Source: Dipteronia dyeriana (lineage: Eukaryota > Streptophyta > Magnoliopsida > Sapindales > Sapindaceae). Taken from it: a DNA stretch of 64,000 bases. Where the stretch lies: positions 26,608,501-26,672,500 of the forward strand of contig CM065295.1 in assembly GCA_032871835.1 (NCBI GenBank). The letters are read 5' to 3'. This document shows, in pieces, positions 34,401-43,114 of this stretch (position 1 is its first letter; each line of letters opens with the position of its first letter). A program made the position numbers and the translations under genes. The notes under the pieces are model-generated. The model was given only the letters and a program-made list of their open reading frames with translations, was not told the DNA's origin and ran no database searches.

Positions 34401-36776
34401 AACCCAGTAGAGACCAACCTAGAAAATGTTCAGGAGAGGGCACTTAAACTACTAGATCAATATAAGAAGAAATCAACATTATACCGAACCAGTACACTTC
34501 TCATCCCTCTCGGAGATGATTTCCGTTATATCAGCATTGATGAAGCAGAAGCACAGTTTAGGAACTACCAACTTATATTTGATTATATCAACTCTAACCC
34601 CAGTTTAAATGCAGAGGCAAAATTTGGTACTTTGGATGACTACTTCCAAACTCTTCGTGAAGAGGCTGACAGAATAAATTATTCTCGTTCTGATGAGATT
34701 GGCTCTGGTCAGATTGGAGGTTTTCCTTCTCTATCAGGTGACTTCTTCACATATGCCGATAGACAACAAGACTACTGGAGTGGTTATTATGTTTCAAGAC
34801 CTTTCTTCAAGGCTGTTGATCGGGTACTAGAGCAAACACTACGTGCAACGGAAATCATGATAGCTTTGTTACTTGGTTATTGTCAGAGGACACAGTGTGA
34901 GAAGTTTCCCACAGGTTTTGCCTACAAGTTGACAGCAGCAAGGAGGAATTTAGCTCTTTTTCAGCATCATGATGGGGTAACTGGAACTGCAAAGGATCAT
35001 GTTGTTCAGGACTATGGAACTCGGATGCATACTTCACTACAGGACTTACAAATCTTCATGTCTAAAGCTATTGAAGTACTGCTTGGAACTCGCCATGAAA
35101 AATATGATCAAAACCCATCCCAATTTGAGCCACTACAAGTGAGATCTAAATACGATGTTCAGCCGGTGTACAATGCAATCAGTGCTCACAAAGGCACTTC
35201 ACAGTCAGTGGTTCTGTTTAATCCTTTGGAGCAGATAAGAGAGGAAGTTGTAATGGTTATTGTTAACAGGCCTGATGTTTCTGTTTTAGACTTCAACTGG
35301 ACTTGTGTACAGAGCCAGATTTCCCCTGAATTGCAGCATGATAAAAGCAAGATATTTACCGGGAGGCACCGTGTTCACTGGAAAGCTTCTATTCCTGCCA
35401 TGGGGTTGCAAACATATTACATTGCTAATGGTTTTGTAGGGTGTGAAAAAGCAAAACCAGCAAAACTAAAATATTTATCGAATTCCGATTCATTTTCTTG
35501 CCCCACTCCGTACACTTGCTCAAAAGTTGAAGGTGCTGTTGCTGAAATTCAGAATCAACATCAAACTCTCACCTTTGATGTTAGGCATGGTCTGTTACAG
35601 AAAATAAGCCGTATAAATGGTTCGCAGGATGTTGTTGGTGAGGAAATAGGTATCTATTCTAGTTGGGGAAGTGGGGCCTACCTGTTCAAACCTAATGGTG
35701 CTGCTCAGCCTATAATTCGATCTGGTGGGATGATATTGATTTCTGAGGGTTCTTTTATGCGGGAATTATATTCTTATCCTAGTACAGGATGGGAGGCATC
35801 ACCCATCTCCCACAGTACTCGCATTTATAATGGAGATAGTACAATACAGCGGTTTGTCATTGAGAAGGAATATCATGTTGAGCTTCTCGGCCGAGATTTT
35901 GATGACAAGGAATTGATTGTTAGGTACAAAACTGATATTGATAATAAAAGAATATTCTATTCCGACTTAAATGGCTTTCAGATGAGCCGGCGAGAAACCT
36001 ATGACAAGATCCCATTGCAGGGAAACTATTATCCTATGCCTTCGCTTGCATTCATGCAAGGTTCCAATGGTTATAGATTCTCAGTCCATTCCCGGCAGTC
36101 GCTTGGTGTGGCAAGCCTTAGGAATGGATGGCTAGAGATTATGCTTGACCGTCGTTTGGTACAAGATGATGGTCGTGGTCTTGGGCAAGGAGTCACGGAT
36201 AACCGTGCTATGAATGTAGTCTTCCACATTCTTGTGGAATCCAACATTTCCTCCATATCAAATTCTGTTTCCAACCCTCTGCCTCTGAGCCCCTCTCTTC
36301 TTTCGCATCTTGTTGGTTCTCACTTGAACTATCCGCTACACGCTTTTTTTGCCAAGAAGACACAAGAGGTATCTGTGCAGCCACCACTGAGATCGTTTGC
36401 TCCTTTAGCTGCTTCCTTGCCATGCGACTTGCATATTGTGAATTTTAAGGTTCCCAGGCCATCAAAATATTCTCAGCAGCCACCTGAGAGTTCTAGGTTT
36501 GGTCTAATCTTACAGAGGCGACATTGGGATTCTTCATATTGTCCGAAGGGCAGGTCACAATGTGTTAGTGTTGCCGATGAGCCTGTAAATTTGTTCTCTA
36601 TGTTCAAGGGACTTGCAGTACTTAACGTAAAAGCAACGTCTTTAAATCTCCTGCATGAAGACACAAGTGTGCTTGGGTACCCTGAGAAGTTGGGAGATGT
36701 TGCCCAAGAGGGACACATAATTATCTCTCCCATGGAAATACAAGCATACAAGTTGGAGTTGCGGCCAAATGAGTAA
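10462..36776 (+). CDS. GMII: Golgi alpha-mannosidase II (4 exons; 22-kb third intron)
   Basis: Exons are 10462-11034, 11401-11550, 11807-11839 and 34038-36776; all introns are GT-AG and the joins keep frame, giving 1164 residues, normal for the plant enzyme. This glycoside hydrolase family 38 enzyme removes the alpha-1,3 and alpha-1,6 mannoses from GlcNAcMan5GlcNAc2 in the Golgi, the step before complex N-glycans. Residues 1-47 are a basic cytosolic tail, about 48-76 a single membrane anchor, then a stem and the lumenal domain (type II topology). Zinc and catalytic motifs are intact: HSHNDPGW at 159-166, NSWAIDPFGYS with the expected nucleophile Asp275, the acidic GDFFTYAD segment near 486-493, and HHDGVTGT at 562-569. 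The first ATG precedes the basic tail and anchor. Exon 3 codes only 11 residues (ANSHYFAIIEQ). No stop or frameshift interrupts the spliced frame. Intron 3 is filled with retrotransposons. Assignment is firm; splice sites come from sequence and family alignment from memory, not from transcripts. Confidence 0.96.
11932..12807 (-). repeat. 3' LTR of the Tat-like element (left copy)
   Basis: Pairs with 21145-21999 over its whole length. On the + strand it begins TTCTTGATGGG (TGCTTGATGGG in the partner) and ends CATATAACA. It contains a (GAAA)n-like run at about 11985-12007. The purine tract AAGGGGGTAT (minus strand, about 12808-12817) directly adjoins it and is the probable plus-strand primer. 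Confidence 0.88.
12808..13362 (+). other. Spacer between the 3' LTR and the opposite-strand ORF of the Tat-like element
   Basis: No coding region seen. Read on the + strand, it would be the promoter and leader of the opposite-strand ORF. It holds CCCTAGGGTTTCGAG near 13178 and a pyrimidine-rich run (CTGTCTTCCTGTTCTTG near 13272), which resemble a plant 5' leader, but no start site can be fixed. Confidence 0.4.
13363..16090 (+). pseudogene. Opposite-strand ORF of the Tat-like element (putative gypsy-type transposon domain)
   Basis: On the + strand, opposite to gag-pol. The first frame (13363-14258) starts MDPMTRHRFF. It holds the LQPFITWFLTEAGIAPS segment followed by LTLDSYRILMCMW, which resembles the 'putative gypsy type transposon' domain (Pfam Transposase_28) of extra ORFs in Tat elements. 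A TAG at 13975-13977 replaces the expected Gln codon (CAG) between these pieces. Later pieces continue in other frames (14268-14504, 14560-14835, 14886-15140, 15478-15663), with an acidic linker and a coiled-coil-like tail. Two gaps look like introns: 14509-14563, and 15408-15477 with GTAAGT and TTTCTCTGCAG ends. The function of this ORF class is not established. It is sense to GMII and sits in its intron. Confidence 0.6.
16165..19810 (-). pseudogene. Pol region of the Tat-like element: protease, RT, two RNase H parts, integrase
   Basis: Read from high to low coordinates. A protease site VDNGSSANIL is at about 19800-19770, and the rest of the protease is at 19666-19475. RT starts around 19100-18655 (VVLVQKKNGQWRMC, SFMDTYSGYNQIRI). 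At about 18655 the catalytic YIDD reads stop-IDD. RT then shows a tandem duplication (see 18112-18631). The connection is at 17840-17646. An extra RNase H follows at 17642-16905 (WKLYVDDSSN, DNQAEYETLLAGL, FSDSQVFVNQI, EENEKADALSKLA); its first motif has VDD where VDG is usual. Integrase is at 16865-16165 (WGLDLIGSLPAG, FSKWVEAEAL, HPQTNRQAEAMNK). Its central Asp motif is lost to a deletion or frameshift near 16510. Several stops and frameshifts rule out a full product. Confidence 0.85.
18112..18631 (-). repeat. 260-bp tandem duplication inside the Tat-like RT
   Basis: 18112-18371 and 18372-18631 are direct copies, both encoding KLNPSKC-FG-PSERF-GFQ followed by ALEEMISPR and LTGCLASL. They differ at about 19 bases (around 7 %), similar to the divergence of the element's two LTRs. 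The period is not a multiple of three, so the reading frame is broken. Confidence 0.88.
19914..21101 (-). pseudogene. Gag of the Tat-like element, with its core deleted
   Basis: Starts at the ATG at 21101 (MMSGDGKSKDSSRD). The N-terminal part (to about 20307) is a Gln/Arg/Ser-rich linker with RVPPTNEDIACHFRDALQQ and a basic, serine-rich region. After a frame change near 20310 the C-terminal part reads YYRFHKESGHETSKCYQL, the single zinc-knuckle-like motif typical of Tat gag (first Cys replaced by Tyr), followed by IETLIREGHLQDII. The capsid-like segment normally between these parts is absent, which suggests an internal deletion near 20330. Protease follows downstream. Confidence 0.7.
21125..21142 (-). 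other. Primer-binding site of the Tat-like element, tRNA-Asn type
   Basis: The minus strand reads TAGCGCTAGAAGGATGG. This differs by one base over the first 14 from TGGCGCTAGAAGGA, the complement of the 3' end of plant tRNA-Asn as I recall it. It starts two bases from the LTR end. Confidence 0.65.
21145..21999 (-). repeat. 5' LTR of the Tat-like element (right copy)
   Basis: Pairs with 11932-12807. It ends ACATATAACA on the + strand, followed by GGTTG, the likely target duplication. GGTTG recurs just upstream of the left LTR (about 11916-11920), but with some 12 extra bases between it and the LTR edge. Confidence 0.88.
22000..23554 (+). other. GMII intron 3 sequence between the two LTR element groups
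   Basis: 22000-22700 is AT-rich intron DNA without a gene; an open frame at 22364-22624 has no recognisable content. From about 22720 a decayed LINE fragment begins, listed separately. Confidence 0.55.
22720..23520 (+). pseudogene. Decayed LINE reverse-transcriptase C-terminal fragment
   Basis: With stops ignored, the + strand reads pieces typical of the region after RT in plant L1-type elements. They include LGIANVNKTNGASLGKW (compare LG-GN--K-N-ALLGKWLWRF in such elements) near 23070-23130, and FNWREIQNM near 23455-23490. There are many stops. It is older than the LTR elements around it and is the only recognised insertion in sense with GMII. The call rests on remembered motif shape and needs a profile search. 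Confidence 0.4.
23555..23779 (-). repeat. 3' LTR of the outer copia element
   Basis: 225 bp, starting TGAAGAATTAATTG and ending AATATCAACA on the + strand. It matches the split right LTR at 28586-28670 plus 32747-32867. The minus-strand purine tract TTGTGGGGAGG (23790-23780) adjoins it. Confidence 0.85.
23780..28551 (-). pseudogene. Broken gag-pol of the outer copia element
   Basis: Gag runs 28551-27940, with LNGNNYLPWSESV, then a TAG after PTYKQ, then the UBN2-like part (MVVSWLINSM, ENFLLYGTAKEIWD). A short repeat of ATCCACA units near 27466-27490 duplicates part of the protease site and shifts the frame just before WIVDSGASYHM. Pre-integrase and integrase are at 26915-26292 (MLWHYHLRHPN, CDICRFAKH, RTDNGKEF, HQSSRVNTSQQNGVSEQKNR). 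RT pieces are at about 25270-24603, with YVDDIILTGND intact, and 24560-24173. RNase H is at 24188-23760 (LFYDNQAAILIAKNPVHHDRAKHV). The 1.2 kb from 26290 to 25060 is the degenerate linker between integrase and RT. Several frame breaks rule out a full product. Confidence 0.85.
26983..27180 (-). repeat. Perfect 99-bp tandem duplication in the outer copia element
   Basis: Two identical 99-bp copies (26983-27081 and 27082-27180). Because 99 is a multiple of three, the frame is kept and 33 residues appear twice, each copy containing SSAKVCSRIYILEADDNPD. The segment lies between the protease and the pre-integrase part. Confidence 0.95.
28574..28585 (-). other. Primer-binding site of the outer copia element
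   Basis: The minus strand reads TGGTATCAGAGC, a perfect tRNA-iMet type site next to the 5' LTR that begins at 28586. Confidence 0.9.
28586..28670 (-). repeat. 5' LTR of the outer copia element, inner part
   Basis: Matches the start of the left LTR (23555 on) up to AGCTCGTAAC, where the inner copia element inserted. The LTR resumes after 32741. Confidence 0.85.
28671..28875 (-). repeat. 3' LTR of the inner copia element
   Basis: Starts TGAACAAATTG and ends ATTCTAACA, an exact structural pair with 32538-32741. The minus-strand purine tract CTTGAGGAGAGG adjoins it. Confidence 0.92.
28883..32446 (-). pseudogene. Broken pol of the inner copia element (no gag)
   Basis: From high to low: a protease site WIIDSDATDHM near 32200 in which the usual Gly of DSGA is Asp; degenerate integrase pieces to about 31300; the C-terminal integrase part at 31258-30932 (MPKSFWGDAVLSAAYLINRL, VFGCVVYVH); a linker; RT at 30277-29690 (YKARLVAKGYTQTYGLDY, ETFAPVAKLNTVRVLL, and an intact YVDD near 29850-29838); later RT at 29665-29294 (LVGKLIYFSHTRPDIAYAVS); and RNase H at 29164-28883 (MKLYCDNKASIQIANN, HVKTDQFFIKEK). 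Stops, a repeated GGCAATTCCTC segment near 29205-29225 and frameshifts break the frame. The element could not move alone. Confidence 0.82.
32447..32525 (-). other. Leader of the inner copia element with a long T tract
   Basis: Contains about 25 T's at 32462-32486 and CAGTA-rich repeats just to the left (about 32340-32455; GTAAATCCGGCAGTCG and GGCAAAGTACTGTAGAC). These fill the place where gag should be. Confidence 0.5.
32526..32537 (-). other. Primer-binding site of the inner copia element
   Basis: The minus strand reads TGGTATCAAAGC, immediately following the LTR end at 32538. Confidence 0.88.
32538..32741 (-). repeat. 5' LTR of the inner copia element
   Basis: Pair of 28671-28875. After its end, CTAAC resumes the outer element's LTR. 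Confidence 0.92.
32742..32867 (-). repeat. 5' LTR of the outer copia element, outer part
   Basis: Continues the LTR interrupted at 28670 (CTAACTCCCTCTCAATTTG) and ends AATATCAACA, followed by AGTCC. Confidence 0.85.
32868..34037 (+). other. End of GMII intron 3
   Basis: AT-rich intron DNA up to the acceptor GTATTAG at 34031-34037. Open frames on the minus strand (32948-33616) are short and lack recognisable domains. No repeat family was recognised. Confidence 0.6.
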
Positions 36777-37445
36777 ATATGGAGCAGGGATTTAGGTACT
36801 TCGTTCTCACTGATACTTGATTGGATGGGTTTAGAAGCAGAGAAGAGTGATTTTTGTATCCCACTGTGTCAACATGGGCAAGATTTCATCAATCTGATGC
36901 CATGCAATGGGATGTGTCTGATCAGGTGAATTAAGGCAGAGACTGCCTGTAAAAGTAGCAAGCAATTTATAACAGAATGAAACTAAGGATTTGTCAGGTG
37001 CTATCCTTGCTGAGTAAGTGTTACACGGCCTGGTATTTTGTGTACAATTTCTGTTATTAACTACATAATAGAAAGTTCATCTGTCACATTTAAGTTTATG
37101 ATCTCTTTCAGACCTATAGTTAAACCAATTGAGGTTCAAATTTTGCTCTAAATATGAAAAGTTTGTGAGTAACTTTTAGTTAAGATTCAACAGTGTACTA
37201 GAAGACTTTAATTGATGTGTATTTGTTGCTTTCCAAAGAGTTTTTGTGTTTTCGCGTCCATATTAGCTTGATTAGTTACTGTTTCTTCCAAGGTCATGTT
37301 TTGGATGCTGAGTTTTTGGAAAGAATGAAGTCTAATTATGGTGTAACGATGTAAATGTTTTTGACTATATTGAAGGCCAAGATTTGAAAGGCCAATGCTC
37401 TATGCAAAGGTTTAAAACTTGAATATTTACATCAACAGGAATGGA
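36777..37445. other. Convergent intergenic region between GMII and NPF
   Basis: 669 bp between the GMII stop (TAA at 36774-36776) and the NPF stop. It should hold both 3' UTRs. No clear AATAAA signal could be assigned to either gene, and nothing else is recognised. Confidence 0.6.
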
Positions 37446-39982
37446 TCATTTACAAATCTCAGAATCCAAATCGCGCCTGCATTTGAAAAATTTACACGAA
37501 ATAAGATATAATAGAAAACTGAATGTACTAGCCAAGGCCAAGAGCCAGTAGTATTTGTCTATCCTGGCTTCGCTCATATCATCAGAGAACCAGCTGTGTT
37601 TACTACCACTTGAACTTGTGAAAGCTTCAACTAGTGAGATAAATAAAGCACTCATGAAACTTCCAACCCCAAAAACACTTGTGTATAGTGCAAAGGCCAT
37701 TGTTCTCATTCTGATTGGAACTTCATTGTAGAAGAACTCTTGCATTCCAACAACTGTGAAAATGTCTGCAATCCCCAAGAGAATGTATTGAGGTAGCAAC
37801 CAGAAAATGCTTAGTGGCACTGTTTGATCTGACTGTGAATCAAGTACTACATTTCCCATCTGTTTGCTCATCTCAAGCCTCTTTGTTTCCACAATTGCAG
37901 CTATTACCATGGCTATAATGGACAGAAACATACCAACTCCCATCCGTTGCATGACATTGATACCCTTTTGGTTTCGGGTAATCTTCTGCGTAATTGGGAT
38001 CAAAATGGTGTCGTATAAAGGCATCAGAAGGATTATAGAAACTGTGATAGCACTTTGTAGCGTTGCAGGCGGGATCTTGAAGCTGCTACCAATGTTCCTC
38101 TTCATTGTCATGCCTTGTTTGGTAAAGAAAGTAGCTGGCTGTTGGAAAATCACAGCAAACATAAGGAGCATTGTCCAAATGGGGAACAGCCGTATCACTA
38201 TTTTCGCATTTTCGACAAGATAGTTTCCCTTTTTGGAAATCTCATCCTCATCTAGGTCCTTATTGCTGCCCAAGTTTTGACGGCAAAGAGGTTTCTCTTG
38301 AAGCCTAACAGCAAGTAATTAAAATGATTATAAGAACTCATGATCATGCAATTTATTTTGAAATTCAATATAAGAATGCTACTTACTCTAGCTCTTCCAA
38401 GTCAGATTCTTCCTTTGAGAAGGTGGTTTTCCTACATATCAACTTGGATGCAGCTGCTTTGATTGCTCGAACAATGCTACGAAATGGCGATTTAGCCTCA
38501 GTTTTCTCATCAGATTTATACGAATATATCCGGCTTCCACATAAGAAAGATATTGTTGATGTAACCATAGCAATTGTTGGGATGGCGAATCCGAGTACCC
38601 AACCGTAGGTGTCTTGGATGTAGGACATAACAGTGACACCCAAGAGGCTGCCACTACAAACACCAAAGTACCACCATGTGAAAAACACACTCTTCTTGTT
38701 TGACTTGCAGTTGTCTTTGCTATTTGGCAACTCATCATGGTCGTCGTCATTATCTAGTTGGTCAGCCCCAAATGCTTGTAAAGACGGATTGTATCCACCT
38801 TGGCCTAATGAAATCAAACATAGGGACCAATACAGGAAAGCAGAGGAGCTTCTGCGGCTAGTAGAGGACGATGTCCAAGAAAATGCTGTCGATGTCAATG
38901 CCCCAAGCCCCTGAACAAAGCATGCAACAATCAATCCAATAATCCATGATTAATAAAGACAAACTTGAAAAGTATGAAAAATCAAATTGATTTTTGGAAA
39001 TATTTCAAACATGGATGACATGTATGGCCTGTATATATGTAGTGATATATTTCCCATCAGTGAAAAGGGAGTCCTTGTCAATCATCACTAGATTGTAGGA
39101 CTTGACCACCATTTGCCACCCACTCAGCTACTATATACAGTATATAACTTTTAATGATAAATGACTAGACTTATTTTGCTCCACTAAAGTGATCGAGCAA
39201 GAAAAACATTACTGATGGGTGTGACTCAGAGTCCAATTCCTTTGGAACCGGGGCCACCAATTCTTAATTTAGTAGGATCACCATCATTGTACAATGAAAT
39301 AATTACATACGGGGATCAAAAAAAGAAAAACTAATAATTTTAAGAACAGAACATGCCTGTATTCTTGATAATATTTAAAATTCTTGATAATCATTTTCCA
39401 TCCCGAAGAAAGCTCATTTTCTACTAATTAAAGACCCATATAGGATTGATGTAACCAACATGAATATTAAATATTAAATATTAATGATAGAATATCAAAG
39501 AATATATACCCTCTGAGAGGAAATCTCTCCAGAAAGTGATCAAGAATATTAAAGAAAGACCCTTGTAATTATATGACGAGAGATGTGGACTACTGACCAT
39601 AACATAGATGAAAGAGAAGGAGATTATAGTTGAATAGCGATCCCAATAAGAGTCAGCTAGAGTGGCGAGTAGCAGAGGCATAATGGAAGTGAAGCCACAC
39701 CAGCTGTTGACTGTCTTTGCTGCAGAGGAGTTGCTCATCTTAACCACATCTGTCAGATACGTTACTAGATTCGATGCCACCCCCTTGAAAGCAAACCTCT
39801 CCTTCCCTGCTATCACTATCAAATTACACAACACAGCCCAAAACAAGGCAATGAATATTTATGATCAACCTAGCTAATTATTATTATTATTTGTTCGAGA
39901 GAGAGAGAGAGAGAGTACCTATAAGCATAATACATGACTTGTTGAGGCCACTGCATCTGCTGGTTCTCTGTCCTCTTTCCAT
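37446..39982 (-). CDS. NRT1/PTR family (NPF) transporter, probably subfamily 5
   Basis: Exons (minus): 39982-39919, 39815-39598, 38910-38387 and 38304-37446. Introns of 103, 687 and 82 bp are GT-AG and keep frame, giving 554 residues. NPF proteins are proton-coupled membrane carriers of the major facilitator superfamily, with about 12 helices, moving nitrate, peptides, hormones or other metabolites. Visible family marks are [11 protein letters not shown] in helix 2, [30 protein letters not shown] across an exon join, [20 protein letters not shown], the [16 protein letters not shown] segment, a charged central loop, and [20 protein letters not shown] in the C-terminal half. The start at 39982 gives a short basic N-terminus ([10 protein letters not shown]) as in relatives. 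The helix-1 motif normally ExxER reads AGKER (residues 24-28), so its first Glu is Ala. Sequence resembles the NPF5 group; substrate cannot be told. The gene lacks TE insertions. Confidence 0.93.
39895..39916 (-). repeat. (GA)n microsatellite in NPF intron 1
   Basis: About ten GA units on the + strand (CT on the transcript strand), ending two bases from the splice donor of exon 1. An (ATT)n run lies just to the left, at about 39876-39891. Confidence 0.9.
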
Positions 39983-40192
39983 GATGTGAAAATCAGAAGA
40001 GAGGTATGTTTGAATTGGGAAATATTAGCAGAAAAGCAAAATAATATCCAAAACTAAAAACAAAACAAAAAGCTTATCCGGGAATCTCCGTCATATTCAT
40101 ATCATTAATGTTTTTGATGAATCTTAGATATAGCTGTTTGTAATTTTCACTTCTATGTTTCAGCCACCTCTACAGTCTACACCAACAAACAT

Positions 40193-40206
40193 ACTATATA
40201 TATACA
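40193..40206 (-). promoter_or_regulatory. Possible TATA box of NPF
   Basis: The minus strand reads TGTATATATATAGT, about 215 bp upstream of the NPF ATG, a plausible place for a core promoter. Inferred from position and sequence only. Confidence 0.4.
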
Positions 40207-40434
40207 TTAATGTATGACTTGAGTCCTGTTGAGAGACAGAGAGTGTATTATTGTCTGCTTTTAAAAGCTTTAATGGAGCACTACTACATCCCCTCCCAAT
40301 CAGTGTTTTTTTTTTATCAAGAAAAAGTTAAACCCCACTTCAGTTTGGAGTTTTTGTTGGGGATGTTATCGAGAAGAGATCATACAGTCTCATTAAGTGT
40401 CGAATTGCATGTCACTGGTGGCACCAACTTACTC

Positions 40435-40460
40435 GACACGTGGCCATTTTTGACACGTGG
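40435..40460 (-). promoter_or_regulatory. Two G-box / ABRE-type elements upstream of NPF
   Basis: GACACGTGG occurs at 40435-40443 and again at 40452-40460, 17 bp apart, about 455-480 bp upstream of the NPF start. The CACGTG core is bound by bZIP and bHLH factors, and paired ABREs are typical of abscisic-acid-responsive promoters. The pairing is seen directly; hormone control is inference. Confidence 0.5.
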
Positions 40461-42133
40461 GAAGCCCTTCTCTGCCAGGTAAATTAAAAACATATGTTTT
40501 AAAATATTAAACCTATCTAGTTCTCATGCAAACTCATGGCGCTCATGGCGTCCCTATATATTCTGACACTCATGACAAGTAAGAATATCAAATATTTATT
40601 AATCACTTCAGCAAACTGATCAAAATACATAAATGATGTAACTGATCACTCACGTGTTAACGTCCGTAATGGGACAAATTGTGAAAACTCTTTCGACAAG
40701 TACTTTAATTAAAGATTAAAAGAGTATCCTTTCAAAAAAAAAAAAAAAAGGAAGATAACGAGTAATTTTCTGGTATACAGCTGCCAGATGCGTGTTTAAT
40801 GTTTATCACTAATTAACAAGACTTATGATGATGAGTAGATCGAACTAACTTTATGTGATTGGGATTGTTACTAGTTGTAGTTGCGTCTCCTATCCAAAAA
40901 CTTAAAGGAGAACAAGTGCATTGATGAATTTCAGCGACTGAAAGTAGCTAGCTAGTGAAAGGAAACGTTTTTCTATAATGAACTTTTTATTTTACGAGTT
41001 GAGTAGTAGCTGTACTGCAAAACACTAACATATAATATGCGTTATGGAGAAAACACATGCAAACAAGCAAAACACACACAACAAGAAAGCAGCCAAGCAG
41101 CGACAGCCACTACAAACAAACAATACCACGTACAACAGTGATAAACTACTGCATGATCAAGCAAAGCTTGTAGCTAGTGGGATGATCACTGTTGATTTTA
41201 GTGATCTACTGAGATGGATATCACTTACTTTAATTTTGTGATGACTGATGACAGTATCACCACTACATGCAGGAAAATAGATTAGAACACTTGGTGCTCA
41301 TTCAAACTGACAACGTATTATCCCACTTTCAACTTTTTAATTCCTGTTTGGCTTGCCCAATTTAAATGTTTAATCTAAACGATCGATCGATCGACTAGCT
41401 AGTACGTAATACAGTCACGAGTTCAACTTCTACAAGAAATCACCTATGTTGTGCCTTCTAGTCTTAAAAGCATGGTTCTAGAAATAGGCTTGAGGCAGAC
41501 CCGACCACGGCATGGCCTAATCAGTCTTCTTAGACGGTCAGACTTCTAGGTGGGTTCGGCGTTTGACTAGGCAGCCTAGGCGGTCTTCTAGTCAGGTTTA
41601 GCGCCTAACTATGCTCAACAAATTTTCTTTTTTTAATCTTTTTATTTTTATTTTCTTAAATAACGCTATTTTTGGTTAATTCAGTTTCACCGTCTAGACG
41701 TCTGGTACCAGTCTGCCGTATGACTGACGTCTAACATCTACTAGAACATTGCATATAAGGTTTTGTCATACTTATTTTAATTACCCTTATGGAATAGATA
41801 TGTAAGCATCACCTTTATTGAATACATAAGCATTAATAAGCCTATTGATCTTCTAAACCTTTCCTCACCACTTCTCAGGTTATGAAACCAAAAGTTTTAT
41901 GAATCACTTACATATGTGATTAATTATTACGGACCTCCTAATCCTATATACGATATAACCTCGATAAATTTGTTAAGCGTCAAAAATGGCTGAAAAATAA
42001 AAGAAGTATCTTCCCCAGCATACCGTAGCAAAGCCGAAAACAGACAAGGAATTCCCGGACTGCCCAGAGTCTCCATGTTTCCAAAACAATCAAGCCTAGC
42101 ACAACCCCACTCTATCCTTCAACATTGGTCCAG
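40461..42133. other. Intergenic region right of NPF
   Basis: No gene is seen. An A-rich tract lies at 40735-40750. At about 41487-41745 there is a GC-richer patch with repeated CTAGGCGG/TCTAGTCAGG/CGTCTAGACGTCTGG motifs that looks like an old dispersed repeat; I could not assign it to a family. A short open frame at 41044-41241 is not supported as a gene. Confidence 0.5.
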
Positions 42134-42780
42134 TGTGAGTACCACGTTGATCGGACCAAATTTTTTATATATTTTGGCCCTCATATCCTTATTATTTATC
42201 TCTTTTTTGGGTGGTTTTATGTGTGCCTTATGGCACTTTTGTTTAAATTGCATGCATTAGGTGAAAATCAGGGAATAGAGTCGAAGAGGGCAAATTGGGC
42301 ATAAAAAATAAGAAATGAAGGCCATAGTGCATGGGGTCCCTTACCCGTGCACTGAGTATGAAGAATTGAGGAAGCCCTCAATGCAAGGGTACTGTATGGG
42401 TTCTAACACGTGCAGTTGCCCAAACCAGGGAGCAGTCTAGAAGCGAAGCCCTCAGTGCACGGGTACTGCACGAGTCCTAAACCGTGCACAACCCATGCAT
42501 TTTGCCCAGAACAGAAAGTATGAAGGAGATTGCACCGGTATAGCACGGGTCCCTTACCTATGCACAACCCGTGCACTACGTGCATTAGGTGCTGCCACAT
42601 CACTGAAATCAGACCCATTTCGTGACATGTATAAATAGGACTGGTTTTGATTATTCCCACATGACCACACACCATTTACATCACATATTTTCTCTCTCTA
42701 GATCTAGGAATCACTTTCTCCCCTAAAACCATTCAAACCATACATCATTTTGAATGCATTTTTTCTATCTCGTTAAGAAA
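42134..42780 (+). repeat. Athila-like 5' LTR, first part
   Basis: Begins about TGTGAGTACC and contains ATATTTTGGCCCTCATATCC, matching in inverse the start of the nested LTR near 46610-46640. Several GTGCAC/CCCGTGCAC repeats lie at 42330-42590. A TATA box (ATGTATAAATAGGACTGG) is at about 42628-42645. The left boundary is uncertain by tens of bases. Confidence 0.6.
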
Positions 42781-43114
42781 TTACGAATTCAAAAGATGTT
42801 TATAAAATTGTTTCTACGCAATGTGCTCAAAAGTATTGAAAACTTAGTAAAGCGGTAAGCGAGGGTATCGTCCACAAGGAGGTATCGTCGTCAATCGTCT
42901 CTTATTTTAGTGATTATTGAAAGCAATGTAAGTAAGGACATGGAAAGGGTGAGAGTGGTGTGTGTGAAATGTATCATGTTGAGTATGTGTGTGTGAGAGA
43001 ACATGAAATAAAGATAAAAATGATAAGAGGACATGGAGAGATGAGAATAGTGATTAAAATGATAAATGTAAAATAGGATGGATAGGAGAGATGCAAGAAA
43101 ATGGATACATATGG

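Noticed and set aside
34053..36776. Reading exon 4 alone as a complete gene starting at 34053
   Set aside because: The preceding codons and a good acceptor at 34037 join it to exon 3 with the expected IEQ-IAEGN sequence; the internal Met is not the start.
41044..41241. 65-codon open frame right of NPF
   Set aside because: Lys/Asn/Gln-rich start typical of A-rich DNA; no domain or supporting signals.
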